A stretch of DNA of 58,657 bases from Parcubacteria group bacterium ADurb.Bin115 (GTDB lineage: Bacteria; Patescibacteriota; Patescibacteriia; Patescibacteriales; UBA12465), in contig MWDX01000008.1 of assembly GCA_002070735.1 (NCBI GenBank), positions 1-58,657 on the forward strand. The letters run 5' to 3'. The notes under the pieces were generated by a model. It was not told the origin of the DNA. It was given only the letters and a program-made list of their open reading frames with translations, and made no database searches. Of this stretch, positions 1 to 8,324 are shown one piece after another; the first letter of the stretch is position 1; the number at the start of each line of letters is the position of its first letter. Made by a program: the position numbers and the translations under genes.

Positions 1-29
1 AGGTTCGAACCGACATATTTTGGCGAAAA

Positions 30-60
30 TAAAAGAAAAAACGAGGCTTTAACCTCGCTT
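30..60 (-). terminator. Rho-independent terminator of tRNA-Gln
   Basis: Read on the minus strand, a GC-rich 5-bp stem (CGAGG/CCTCG, plus positions 42-46 and 53-57) is followed by a run of six to seven T. It lies 10 bases after the tRNA-Gln 3' end and fits an intrinsic terminator for that tRNA. Confidence 0.75.
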
Positions 61-69
61 AATCTACGT

Positions 70-143
70 TGGCTCGGGGACATGGATTCGAACCATGATT
101 GATGGCTCCAAAGGCCACTGTCCTACCATTAGACGATCCCCGA
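70..143 (-). tRNA. tRNA-Gln (anticodon UUG)
   Basis: The minus strand folds as a complete cloverleaf. The acceptor stem TCGGGGA pairs with TCCCCGA, the T-arm is GGTTCGAATCC-like, and a 5-bp anticodon stem closes the loop CTTTGGA, giving anticodon TTG. The discriminator is G followed by an encoded CCA. The other two tRNAs in the window do not encode CCA. The gene stands alone, with its own terminator downstream and a plausible promoter upstream. Confidence 0.95.
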
Positions 144-153
144 ATATTGGATA

Positions 154-182
154 ATATTAATAAATTATATCAATCTAGTCAA
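154..182 (-). promoter_or_regulatory. Possible sigma70 promoter for tRNA-Gln
   Basis: On the minus strand a -35 TTGACT (plus 177-182) and a weak -10 TAATAT (plus 154-159) are 17 bases apart, about 10 bases before the tRNA 5' end. The -35 is good but the -10 matches only four of six consensus positions. Confidence 0.4.
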
Positions 183-189
183 TAAAGAA

Positions 190-224
190 CAAAAAAGCGC
201 CTTTCTCACCGAACAAGCGCTTTA
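190..224 (-). terminator. Terminator of the ftsEX operon
   Basis: On the minus strand a 7-bp stem (AAAGCGC/GCGCTTT) with a 16-base loop is followed by TTTTTT. It begins 10 bases after the ftsX stop codon, so it should end the transcript carrying the carboxypeptidase, ftsE and ftsX. Confidence 0.8.
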
Positions 225-233
225 GAAATTGAT

Positions 234-1142
234 TTAAACACGAGCGTATTTGCGGACCGCAAAAAAACTGGCAATCAGGGTAATAATAAAAATAACACCG
301 AATTGCGCTCCGAATATCGGCCAAAAATTATACACAAAATAACTGAGCAAATTAACATTATAACCGGCCAAGAAAACCTCCAAATAGGGTTGAAACAAAG
401 TTAGGAAAGGATAGAAAATTATAATCATGATAAAAACGCTCATTAAAGCATAGAAAAAAGCGGAGAAGAAATAAGGCATGTAAATAAAGAAATTAGAAGC
501 TCCAACCAGACGCATAATTTCAATTTCCTTTCTATGCGTATAAACCGCCACACGGATAGAGTTATAAACCACCAAAAGACTGGTAAGAACAAAAATGGCG
601 ATAATGACTAAGCCAATTTCATTAATTCGGTTGGTTATAGCTTGAATTTTAGCCACCACCGCCGTATTATTACTGAAATCGCGAGATTCAATAATATCGG
701 AATCAAGCTGCCTGAGCTTATTAACCAGATTTTCCGTATCATCAAAGTTAGCGGGAGTAATGGCTAAACTGGGCGATAAAGGATTATTTCCTAATTCGCG
801 CAAAGCTTGCAGAATTTCTGGATTATCACGATATTTATTGCGGAAAGAATTCAGAGCTGCCTGCTTAGAAGTATAATTAACAGCCTTAATCTCCGGCATG
901 CTACTTAAACGACTGCGCAAAGCGGCAATATCGCTCTCGGTTGCCTCCGGCTTCAGATAAAGACTAATATCAATTTTTTCCTTCACGGCATTAACCGCAT
1001 TATCACTGACCACTCGGACCGTCAAAAGGGTGTTAATGGAAAAAAGAGCCAATAATAAAATTGTGATTGTAACGATTGACAACCAAATATTACGAACAAT
1101 ATCTTGAAAGCTAAATTTGATGATGCGCAAAAAAGAAAGCAT
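234..1142 (-). CDS. ftsX: Cell division protein FtsX, permease-like subunit of FtsEX
   Basis: Membrane partner of the ATPase FtsE. The family couples ATP hydrolysis in the cytoplasm to activation of cell-wall hydrolases outside during division. The protein has one N-terminal transmembrane helix, an extracellular domain of about 130 residues, and three C-terminal helices, the usual FtsX topology. The end is typical, with a short cytoplasmic basic tail. I chose the ATG at 1142 (302 aa, 13 bases after the ftsE stop). Upstream in-frame starts are an ATG at 1175 and a GTG at 1196, both inside ftsE and adding residues that look unlike a membrane-protein start. None of the three has a good ribosome-binding site, so the start is uncertain by up to 18 codons. 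Confidence 0.93.
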   Translation of the reverse strand: MLSFLRIIKFSFQDIVRNIWLSIVTITILLLALFSINTLLTVRVVSDNAVNAVKEKIDISLYLKPEATESDIAALRSRLSSMPEIKAVNYTSKQAALNSFRNKYRDNPEILQALRELGNNPLSPSLAITPANFDDTENLVNKLRQLDSDIIESRDFSNNTAVVAKIQAITNRINEIGLVIIAIFVLTSLLVVYNSIRVAVYTHRKEIEIMRLVGASNFFIYMPYFFSAFFYALMSVFIMIIIFYPFLTLFQPYLEVFLAGYNVNLLSYFVYNFWPIFGAQFGVIFIITLIASFFAVRKYARV

Positions 1143-1155
1143 AAATAATGATAAT

Positions 1156-1836
1156 TTAGAGCAAATATTTGCCATGAGCCTGATCGCTGACCACACGCCC
1201 CTTATCCATAGTAATCACTCGGCGATTCAAGCGATTGACTATCTCTTTATTGTGTGTGACCAAAATTACCGTTGTTCCAAATTTATTAATTTTTAACAGC
1301 AATTCCATAATCTCCTCAGCATTAATAGCGTCCAGATTACCGGTGGGTTCATCCGCTAAAAGTATCCGCGGCTGATGAACTAAAGCGCGGGCAATTGCCG
1401 CTCTTTGCTGTTCACCTCCGGAAACTTCATGCGGATAACGGTCACCTTTGTCTTCCAGGCCGACAATTTTCAAAACACTAGGCACAATCTTCTTTATTTT
1501 CGCTTGGCTTGAACCGCAAACCTCTAAAGCAAAAGCGACGTTCTCGCGTAAAGTCTTTTTCGGCAAAAGCTTAAAATCTTGAAAAATAACTCCTATTTGA
1601 CGGCGCAAATAAGGAATTTCATGCCGGTTAAGACGAGTGATATCCCAATCACCGATAACCACCTGGCCTTCGTCGGCTCGCTCCTCACCGATAAGAAGCT
1701 TGACTAAGGTCGTCTTGCCGGCACCGGATTGACCGACAACAGAAACAAACTCTCCGGCCTTAATATGGAGATTAACATCGCTTAAAATCTTATTACGACG
1801 AGAATAACTTTTAGAAACATGGAGTAAGCTTATCAT
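1156..1836 (-). CDS. ftsE: Cell division ATP-binding protein FtsE
   Basis: ABC-type ATPase that drives FtsX. Visible motifs are Walker A GQSGAGKT (residues 35-42), the Q-loop in IGVIFQDFKLLP, the signature SGGEQQR (about 139-145), Walker B ILLADEP with the catalytic Glu (about 158-164), and the switch His in VTHN. At 226 residues it has normal FtsE length. It follows the secreted carboxypeptidase by 6 bases and precedes ftsX, so the three are probably co-transcribed. That places a wall hydrolase-like enzyme next to the complex that normally regulates wall hydrolases. Confidence 0.96.
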   Translation of the reverse strand: MISLLHVSKSYSRRNKILSDVNLHIKAGEFVSVVGQSGAGKTTLVKLLIGEERADEGQVVIGDWDITRLNRHEIPYLRRQIGVIFQDFKLLPKKTLRENVAFALEVCGSSQAKIKKIVPSVLKIVGLEDKGDRYPHEVSGGEQQRAAIARALVHQPRILLADEPTGNLDAINAEEIMELLLKINKFGTTVILVTHNKEIVNRLNRRVITMDKGRVVSDQAHGKYLL

Positions 1837-1842
1837 AGAATT

Positions 1843-3462
1843 TTATTGAGATAGCTTTTTCAGACCGTAGTTTATTAGCAATTCATTATCCATAAAATTA
1901 TCAGATTTGCTCTTAGCGCCAAAATTGACAACTATTAAGCGACCGGCAGCAGAATCTACTCTAGTCATCAGGCAATAACCGGCCTCGTCCAAATACCCAG
2001 TCTTAGAACCGATAATTTTATAATTATTATTAAGTAAAAGATTATTGGTATTATTAAGATTATGCCTGACTTTGGTATTAATGGTGGAGAAAGAATAACG
2101 AGCAGTGGTGCTGATTTTTTGTAATAGAGAATTCTTAAAAAGCTCTCTTGTTATTATAGCATAATCAAGAGGAGAACTCACATTGTCGGGAGACAATCCT
2201 GTCGGTTCGACAAAATGAGTATTATTCGCGCCCCAAGATTTAACTTTATCGTTCATCTTTTTAATGAATTCGGAGCGACTTAAACCACTAACTCTCACCA
2301 AACTTTCAACGGCGTTATTAGCGGAACCGACTAAAGCCGAATAAAGTAAATCACCAATGGTCAAAGTATCGCCCTCTTTAACGGTCAGACGAGCCGATTC
2401 CCAGGGTTTACAATACTGATAATTATAATTTTCATCTTGGACGGAATAAGAAACCACTTTATTCAAATCAGGGTTAGTGTCTAAAAATACTTGCGCGGCC
2501 ACTAATTTACTCAGGCTGGCAAGAGGCGAAACACTAGTCGCATTCTTGTCATATAAAATCTTGCCATCACTTTCCCTTAAAACTACAGCCGATTGCGAGC
2601 TTAAATTCAAATCCGAAGAGGCCGCTTGGAGTTTTTGGCTGTCTTCGGGGGCGATAATTTTTTCCGTTTCAATCTTTACATTGATAATACCTGTCTCTAA
2701 AGAAGCAATTTTTTCAAAAGCGCGAGCATCTAAATCGATTACCCGATTAGAAAATAGTGAGCGATCTGGCCCATAGTCGTTCACGGTTACAGAGACAGAC
2801 TTGTTGTTATCTAAATTCGTGACTTTTAAGACAGTGCCTTTTTTGAAATCAGGAGAAGCGGCATAAAGACCTCCTTGGAAGCGATACCAACTAGCTTGAC
2901 CGACAGTTAAAACCTGATCGTTATATAAAACCGCCACTCTAGCAAAGGGAAAATTTATTTTAGCGCTAATTCTGTGGTTGCTAGGATCGTCGCTTGAAGG
3001 CAATGGACGCCATCGGTGTGAAGAGCCATCAAAAAAGAATATCTGTTTATAGTAATTATTCTTCTCTCCGTAGTCGATACTTAAATCTAAAAAAACTTTT
3101 TGATTATAATGTTGGCTGGTAGAAGCAAAATCAAATTGATAGACATGGCCCAAAAGTTCATAATTCCAAGGTAGAGGAAAATCTTCGCCCAAATTATCCA
3201 GCCGCAAAACTGCATTTTTACTTAATGCTTCGGCGGGCACCTTGACGCTAAAAGACTCTAAACGTAATAACCGTTCTTGACCAGCCACTAAATTTTCTTG
3301 TAGCGTTTTTTTATTAAACTCATCGACAGAATCAATAGTATCGGCAGGCGGAGTGATGCCAACATAGGCTTCATAGGCTGAAACTGGAGAAGATTTAAAC
3401 AATAGGAATCCCGCCGCTAAGCTTAGTGATATAAAAATACTGAGGAAATATCTTTTTTTCAT
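1843..3462 (-). CDS. Secreted RlpA-like barrel fused to D-alanyl-D-alanine carboxypeptidase (S11)
   Basis: Predicted secreted wall enzyme of 539 aa. Residues 1-29 are a signal peptide ending SPVSA. Residues about 30-185 form a beta-rich region I cannot name. Residues about 188-265 resemble the RlpA double-psi beta-barrel (ASWY start, later VNDYGP and VIDLDARAF). The C-terminal half is a penicillin-binding-protein-5-like S11 peptidase with all three active-site motifs: SLSK (Ser316, Lys319), SAN (380-382) and KTG (487-489). Family knowledge predicts removal of the terminal D-Ala of peptidoglycan stem peptides. The RlpA barrel in other bacteria binds or cleaves glycan strands lacking stem peptides, but whether this copy is catalytic is unknown. 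It lies directly upstream of ftsE-ftsX and divergent from two tRNAs. Confidence 0.88.
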   Translation of the reverse strand: MKKRYFLSIFISLSLAAGFLLFKSSPVSAYEAYVGITPPADTIDSVDEFNKKTLQENLVAGQERLLRLESFSVKVPAEALSKNAVLRLDNLGEDFPLPWNYELLGHVYQFDFASTSQHYNQKVFLDLSIDYGEKNNYYKQIFFFDGSSHRWRPLPSSDDPSNHRISAKINFPFARVAVLYNDQVLTVGQASWYRFQGGLYAASPDFKKGTVLKVTNLDNNKSVSVTVNDYGPDRSLFSNRVIDLDARAFEKIASLETGIINVKIETEKIIAPEDSQKLQAASSDLNLSSQSAVVLRESDGKILYDKNATSVSPLASLSKLVAAQVFLDTNPDLNKVVSYSVQDENYNYQYCKPWESARLTVKEGDTLTIGDLLYSALVGSANNAVESLVRVSGLSRSEFIKKMNDKVKSWGANNTHFVEPTGLSPDNVSSPLDYAIITRELFKNSLLQKISTTARYSFSTINTKVRHNLNNTNNLLLNNNYKIIGSKTGYLDEAGYCLMTRVDSAAGRLIVVNFGAKSKSDNFMDNELLINYGLKKLSQ

Positions 3463-3488
3463 AAATATTGATGTTAAAACGTTTCGAA

Positions 3489-3518
3489 TTGACTAAGATT
3501 CCGGCTTCTGCTTATAAT
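3489..3518 (+). promoter_or_regulatory. Sigma70 promoter of tRNA-Gly/tRNA-Thr
   Basis: The -35 TTGACT (3489-3494) and -10 TATAAT (3513-3518) are separated by 18 bases. The -10 ends 9 bases before the tRNA-Gly acceptor stem, so transcription should start almost at the mature 5' end. Confidence 0.8.
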
Positions 3519-3527
3519 ATTGAAGCG

Positions 3528-3599
3528 GCGGGTGTCGTATAATGGTTATTATGTGAGCTTCCCAAGCTTAAGACGGCGGTTCGATTCCGCTCACCCGCT
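3528..3599 (+). tRNA. tRNA-Gly (anticodon CCC)
   Basis: Complete cloverleaf. The acceptor GCGGGTG pairs with CACCCGC, a 5-bp anticodon stem encloses TTCCCAA, giving anticodon CCC, and the T-loop is TTCGATT. The discriminator is T and no CCA is encoded, so CCA must be added enzymatically. It is 7 bases before tRNA-Thr and probably shares its transcript. Confidence 0.95.
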
Positions 3600-3606
3600 C
3601 ACACTA

Positions 3607-3679
3607 GCCGAGATAGCTCAATTGGTAGAGCAACGGTATCGTAAACCGTAGGTTATGGGTTCAAGTCCCATTCTCGGCT
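3607..3679 (+). tRNA. tRNA-Thr (anticodon CGU)
   Basis: Complete cloverleaf. The acceptor GCCGAGA pairs with TCTCGGC, the anticodon stem ACGGT/ACCGT encloses ATCGTAA, giving anticodon CGT, and the T-arm contains GTTCAAGTC. No CCA is encoded. This is the second gene of a two-tRNA transcript with the promoter at 3489-3518. Confidence 0.95.
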
Positions 3680-3695
3680 CACACTGTCAACAAAG

Positions 3696-3727
3696 AAAGT
3701 CAGCAATTAGCTGGCTTTTGGTTTTTA
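3696..3727 (+). terminator. Terminator of the tRNA-Gly/Thr transcript
   Basis: The stem GTCAGC/GCTGGC has one G-T pair and a 5-base loop. It is followed by TTTTGGTTTTT, 16 bases after tRNA-Thr. Confidence 0.7.
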
Positions 3728-3733
3728 AATAAA

Positions 3734-4156
3734 TTAATTAGCAAAATAACGCCACCATTTTTGCCAATTAGGAGAATCATCAACTAAAACCGGCGATGAG
3801 ATGGCATTAACCGCTGTATCCTCCTGAATCACCGCCACTATTTCTCCGGGGCGCTTTAAACCCATATTCAATCTTGCCTGTTCTTCTAAAGACTGGTCAG
3901 ACTGCAAATAATCAATCATCTCTTTCAAATCCCTATTTTTTGCTTCAAAATCATCAATTTCTTTCTGAATACCAGCAATTTCTTGCTCAACCAAACGCTT
4001 GCGGCTATAATTTTTAGCCAAAGGTAAAAAAATTAGTAACAAAAAAACCAAGGCAATAATAGCGAAAGTTCTCGGATTAACCAAAAATCTATAAAGAAAG
4101 TTCGTCTCGCGACGACGAGACGCCTTTAAATTGGAAATCATTTTCTGCTTAGTCAT
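3734..4156 (-). CDS. FtsB/DivIC-like septum formation initiator
   Basis: Small bitopic membrane protein of 140 aa with a basic cytoplasmic N-terminus, one transmembrane helix (about residues 32-48), and an extracellular coiled coil (about 52-90) followed by the conserved-looking ARLNMGLKRPGEIV segment. This order is that of the FtsB/DivIC family, which links the early division ring to septal wall synthases. Family members are short and poorly conserved, so the call rests on topology and the post-coil motif. It is the last gene of the minus-strand unit that begins at nrdR, 53 bases after the glycosyltransferase. Confidence 0.75.
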   Translation of the reverse strand: MTKQKMISNLKASRRRETNFLYRFLVNPRTFAIIALVFLLLIFLPLAKNYSRKRLVEQEIAGIQKEIDDFEAKNRDLKEMIDYLQSDQSLEEQARLNMGLKRPGEIVAVIQEDTAVNAISSPVLVDDSPNWQKWWRYFAN

Positions 4157-4209
4157 ATTTTGCTTTTATCATCATAGCAAAAAGATGAGAAAAACGACAG
4201 CTAAAAAAT

Positions 4210-5790
4210 CTAATTACGCGACTTCGGTGTCACCCAAAAACCCATATATTTTCCTCGCAATAAGCGCCACTGAGCATCCAAACAAGGAATAGCGCCGAAA
4301 AAAATAATGGTAAAGGGCACGAATATCCACTCTAAAACCATGCGGACATTTTTAAAAACCGTATATTTGGGTGGGCGTTTCGGTAGAAGCAAGGTAGAAA
4401 TTATCGCCGATAAAACCAAACCAATCATGGCGATGTTCATTAATGATTGCGTGATGGCGGGCAGATTACCGGAAAGAACAGTACTATTGAATCTCGCCCC
4501 ACCCAAAAGCATCGGCATCCAACCGATAACGGCAATGATCAAAGCGTTAGTTGCCCAAGAATGAAAACCGTAAAGTTGGATAAATATATGACTGATAAGC
4601 TTACGGCGGTCTATACGATGCCAACTCTTTATTGTGTTAAATATTAAATAAGGCACATTTTCCGCCCCCCAGGCCCAGCGGCGCTGCTGTTTATACAAGC
4701 TGCGCGCTGTCTGCCAAAAATTACGATCAAAAGTTATGTCCATTGAAACAGGAAAATATAGAGGTTCAACTCGATAATCGCCACCGTAATAAAGCAAACA
4801 ATGCCAAAAAATACGGGAATCCTCGCTCACCATATTGGTTGACCAAAAACCAATATCAACTAAAGCTCTTAACGTCATGGAATGGGAAGAATATGTAACC
4901 AATTGCTCTTCACGTATTTGCATCATCATCTGCCAAAAAGTATTGGAAGAAGCCGCTACCCGAGAGAAAAATGGCGCTTCCCATAAATTATTATGATAGA
5001 CGGGTATTGGCTGATAACTGGCACGATAAGGAGAGGAAACGGTTAAAAACTTATAACTCAAAGCAAAAAAATAACCGGGGCGAACCATTGTATCAATATC
5101 AAAAACACTGACTAAAATATTGTCATAATCAAAATTTTCAACGTCAAGCAATTCCTCTTTAACCCGCTTAATCGCCCAAGCTTGATTAGCGCCCTTGCCT
5201 TTAAGTTCACCCTCAATACCATCAGGATGAAAAGTCACAAAAAAGCGACCAAAACGATGCTTAAATTTTTTCTCAATAGCAATAGCCCGCTCGTGGGCGG
5301 AAGCGCCCGCTCTTTCCTCCATCGCCAAAACTATTATAAATTTTTCCGCCGGAAAATCATCTTGTAAAACAGATTCTAAGGCGCTGGCAATAATATCTTC
5401 ACTCTCATTATAATTAGGGAAGATTAACAAATGCCATAAATCTTGCCAATGTTTTCCCTGTCTGGCTAAAGCGTCTGGAGAAATTTTAGGATCGGAAAAA
5501 TCGCCCCGATTTAAGTCTTCACACCGCGTCCGCCAATTAATAGCCGTGTTCTTTTTTAATTTACGATAAGCCGCTACCAAATAAAGGGCTAGGTAAATAA
5601 CCAGGAGCAACCAGTAAACGTCAAAGGCGATAATAAAAAACGCCACCCATACCGGCTGAAAATAAGAAAATATCAGAAGAATTAATAGAGTCGAAAAAGA
5701 TAACAGACCCGGTAAAATTTCAAAAAAACGATAGAGTCGACGGTCCTTCCCTTGTAAATCAGTAGCTTTACCTATTTTTAAATAATTCAT
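4210..5790 (-). CDS. Membrane glycosyltransferase family 2, cellulose-synthase-like
   Basis: Processive-type GT2 enzyme of 526 aa. Two N-terminal transmembrane helices (about 28-75) precede the cytosolic catalytic domain, with at least four helices at the C-terminus (about 395-515). Catalytic motifs are present in order: the PNYNE nucleotide-sugar start near 125, DID (231-233), an acidic ED pair (323-324) and QQRRW, the QxxRW motif (368-372). Family enzymes polymerise or transfer sugars from nucleotide sugars onto lipid or polysaccharide acceptors at the membrane. The substrate cannot be told from sequence. It follows the exonuclease gene by 2 bases. Confidence 0.85.
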   Translation of the reverse strand: MNYLKIGKATDLQGKDRRLYRFFEILPGLLSFSTLLILLIFSYFQPVWVAFFIIAFDVYWLLLVIYLALYLVAAYRKLKKNTAINWRTRCEDLNRGDFSDPKISPDALARQGKHWQDLWHLLIFPNYNESEDIIASALESVLQDDFPAEKFIIVLAMEERAGASAHERAIAIEKKFKHRFGRFFVTFHPDGIEGELKGKGANQAWAIKRVKEELLDVENFDYDNILVSVFDIDTMVRPGYFFALSYKFLTVSSPYRASYQPIPVYHNNLWEAPFFSRVAASSNTFWQMMMQIREEQLVTYSSHSMTLRALVDIGFWSTNMVSEDSRIFWHCLLYYGGDYRVEPLYFPVSMDITFDRNFWQTARSLYKQQRRWAWGAENVPYLIFNTIKSWHRIDRRKLISHIFIQLYGFHSWATNALIIAVIGWMPMLLGGARFNSTVLSGNLPAITQSLMNIAMIGLVLSAIISTLLLPKRPPKYTVFKNVRMVLEWIFVPFTIIFFGAIPCLDAQWRLLRGKYMGFWVTPKSRN

Positions 5791-5792
5791 AA

Positions 5793-6368
5793 TTAAATAA
5801 GAAAACCTCGTTGCCGCAGTTCAAAAAAGCAACGTGCGCAAGCTAAAACATCGACCATGGCATTATGAGCCTCAGTAAAATCACGGTTAAAAAGATGACG
5901 ATGTAATTCCGACAAATTGGGCCATTTATAGCCTCCGTGACCATCGCTGATACGGCAAATGTCGGCGCCCGCCTTCATCGTACATATTTTTTTTACTTCT
6001 GCCAATTCATTAGGAATCTGATTACGATAGAATTCAGAACCAATAATTTTATCGTCAAAATCAATATTATGGCCCACCAAGGCTTCCGCGCGAGCTATGT
6101 GTTCGGCAAACTCCAATAAAACTTCTTTTAAATCCTTACCTTCAGCGACGGCTTGCGCCTGGCTAATACGATGAATCTTAGTTGCTTCTTCTGGAATAAT
6201 AAAACCATCGGGACGAATAATATAATCATAACGGTCCCAAGCCTTGCCGGCGGCATCAAACCAAGCCCATGACAATTGGACTAAACGTGGCCAATTATCT
6301 AAATCGCTAATTGGCGCTTTATAGTTTTTAGGTAAACCGGTCGTCTCTGTATCAAACACTAAATACAT
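5793..6368 (-). CDS. DnaQ-like DEDDh 3'-5' exonuclease
   Basis: Single-domain exonuclease of the DNA polymerase III epsilon / RNase T superfamily, about 191 aa. Motif ExoI is FDTETTG just after the start, ExoII is HNIDFDDKI, and ExoIII is HNAMVDVLA with the paired His and Asp. Together these are the DEDDh metal ligands. There is no polymerase-binding tail, so it could proofread or trim DNA or RNA ends. I took the ATG at 6368, giving MYLVFDTETTG at the N-terminus. A GGAGG lies 13 bases before it, and the gene overlaps the end of the VirD4-like gene region closely (stop at 6373). A longer form starting at 6398 would overlap that gene. Confidence 0.88.
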   Translation of the reverse strand: MYLVFDTETTGLPKNYKAPISDLDNWPRLVQLSWAWFDAAGKAWDRYDYIIRPDGFIIPEEATKIHRISQAQAVAEGKDLKEVLLEFAEHIARAEALVGHNIDFDDKIIGSEFYRNQIPNELAEVKKICTMKAGADICRISDGHGGYKWPNLSELHRHLFNRDFTEAHNAMVDVLACARCFFELRQRGFLI

Positions 6369-6372
6369 AAAA

Positions 6373-8304
6373 TTATTCTGGCCTCCGAGAAAAATCAATC
6401 AGCTCGTCTTCGGCCATGTCTTGTCCTTCTTCTTGAAAATCATTTTTTTTAATTGGAGGAACTATCTTTTCCGGACGGCCACGGAAATCTACCGGCCGGG
6501 CTTGGCGCAAAGAGGATAAAGACAAAGAGGGGCTAGGGTTAGGAATATTTTTAAAAGCTTGTAACTCTTCTGCTTTAGCTTGACGCCTATTATCCTCCTC
6601 TCTTTTTCTTTCTTGACGCTTCAAACTCAAGCAATCTTTACAAAAAACCGGTCTAATACCATCCGGCACAAACACAGTAGTAGTCTCGGCGCCACAACGC
6701 GAACAAATAGCGTGATAACCTTTCGCTGCCGACGGATTTTTTACTGCTCTTATCCCGAAAACGGGAGCGCTAGATTGAGATGCGCCTGCCTGTTTTATCG
6801 GGGCGACCGCGGTGTTAGTGCCCTGAAAGATCAAACGCTCTTGCAATTTAGGACTTGAAGAAGGAATGGCTTTTCCCCTTTCAATATTTTTTTCTGCTGA
6901 TTGCCTGGCAATCGTAGGTTGATTAATGGCAGACACTCCGGTTTTTGCTTCTAAAGATTTAGGAGACATGGCAAAAAGGGGCGAAGCCGGCGCCACCGGA
7001 CGAATGGGGGTGGAGGGAATATCGTCTTGAGCCTCATGCCAGCGTAAAATTTTCTCTTCGACTTCAGCCCGACTGCTAGCATATTTCTTCCGAGAATAAG
7101 CAATCACTTGATCCACATTATTAGTCTTTTCTTCATCGGAAAGCGGCGGCAATCCTTTAGCGGAAAAAGGAGAAGAGGCAACGCCATCTATCATCAATTT
7201 CAAATACATTTCATATTTAGGCAAATTAACCAAATCTTCTTCGGTAAAAACTGGAGCAAATTCCTTGGCTAATTCCTCAGCATCAGCGGCGCCGACTCGA
7301 AAAGCTATTATCGTACCCACGTTACCAAAAACGGCCGGCTTGACCTTTTCGCTCAACTGTTCAATATACTGATGAGCTAAAATGAGGTTTAAATGATATT
7401 TTCTAGCCTCCGATAAAATATTAGCAAAACTGTCAGTGGAAAAATTCTGAAATTCATCGATATAAAGATAGAAGTCTTTACGTTCTTTCTCGGGCACATC
7501 AACCCGGCTCATTGCCGCCAATTGAATCTTCGTAATCATCATTGCCCCCAAAAGAGCAGAATTATCTTCTCCAATCCTTCCCTTACTTAAATTCATGATT
7601 AAAATTTTTCCTTGGTCCATGATTTCCCGAATATTGAAAGAGGAACGGACTTGACCAATGATATTGCGCATCAGAGAACTGGAAAGAAATTGACCAACCT
7701 TATTCTGAATCGGCGAGACCGCTTCCGAAGCAAACTTATCCGCATAGGAGGCGAACTCCTTTTCCCAGAAGGCCTTAACCACCGGATCTTTTATATTGGC
7801 GACTACGCGCTTACGATAGGATTTATCCGAAAGCATACGCACCACCCCCAAAAGAGTCGAGCCGGGAAAATCTAAAATTGCCAAAATAGTGTTTCTTAAA
7901 ATATACTCCAACCTAGGTCCCCAGGAGTCAGCCCATAATTTCTGAAACACACCTAAAAGACCGGAAGCAACCAAATGACGCAAATGAGGATCAACTTGTT
8001 CCAAGACATTAAAAGCAATGGGGTAGTCAATATCTGAAGGATTAAAATAGACTACGTCTTGAATGCGGTTTGAAGGGATATATTCAATAATTTTTTCCGC
8101 TAAATCGCCGTGGGGATCAACCACGGCCAGACCATGACCGGCACGAATGTCACCGACAATCATATTCTCTTGAATGGTAGACTTGCCCATACCGGTTTTT
8201 CCAATTAAATACATATGCCGACGGCGATCGTCAGTTTTAATTCCAAACTTCTTAAATTGGTTACGGAAAGTCGTTTGTGCAAAAACCGCTATTTCTTGAT
8301 CCAT
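6373..8304 (-). CDS. VirD4/TraG-like DNA-binding ATPase with a C-terminal zinc ribbon
   Basis: AAA+/RecA-type motor of 643 aa. Walker A is GKTGMGKS (35-42) and Walker B is FYLYIDEFQNF with Asp283-Glu284, in the arrangement of type IV secretion coupling proteins and the HerA/TraG group. No N-terminal transmembrane helix is present, unlike true VirD4, so membrane attachment would need a partner. The small membrane protein 20 bases upstream is a candidate. Residues about 430-540 are low-complexity and probably disordered. A four-cysteine ribbon (CSRC ... FCKDC) sits near residues 545-570 before a charged tail. In this lineage such ATPases are often proposed to act in DNA uptake or transfer; that role is inference here. 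Confidence 0.8.
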   Translation of the reverse strand: MDQEIAVFAQTTFRNQFKKFGIKTDDRRRHMYLIGKTGMGKSTIQENMIVGDIRAGHGLAVVDPHGDLAEKIIEYIPSNRIQDVVYFNPSDIDYPIAFNVLEQVDPHLRHLVASGLLGVFQKLWADSWGPRLEYILRNTILAILDFPGSTLLGVVRMLSDKSYRKRVVANIKDPVVKAFWEKEFASYADKFASEAVSPIQNKVGQFLSSSLMRNIIGQVRSSFNIREIMDQGKILIMNLSKGRIGEDNSALLGAMMITKIQLAAMSRVDVPEKERKDFYLYIDEFQNFSTDSFANILSEARKYHLNLILAHQYIEQLSEKVKPAVFGNVGTIIAFRVGAADAEELAKEFAPVFTEEDLVNLPKYEMYLKLMIDGVASSPFSAKGLPPLSDEEKTNNVDQVIAYSRKKYASSRAEVEEKILRWHEAQDDIPSTPIRPVAPASPLFAMSPKSLEAKTGVSAINQPTIARQSAEKNIERGKAIPSSSPKLQERLIFQGTNTAVAPIKQAGASQSSAPVFGIRAVKNPSAAKGYHAICSRCGAETTTVFVPDGIRPVFCKDCLSLKRQERKREEDNRRQAKAEELQAFKNIPNPSPSLSLSSLRQARPVDFRGRPEKIVPPIKKNDFQEEGQDMAEDELIDFSRRPE

Positions 8305-8324
8305 ATAATAAACAAAAGAATAAA

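Noticed and set aside
1-12. T-arm-like GGTTCGAACC at the very start, suggesting a tRNA cut by the window edge.
   Set aside because: On the plus strand the visible T-stem does not pair and no acceptor end follows; on the minus strand the terminator of tRNA-Gln occupies the place of the rest of the tRNA.
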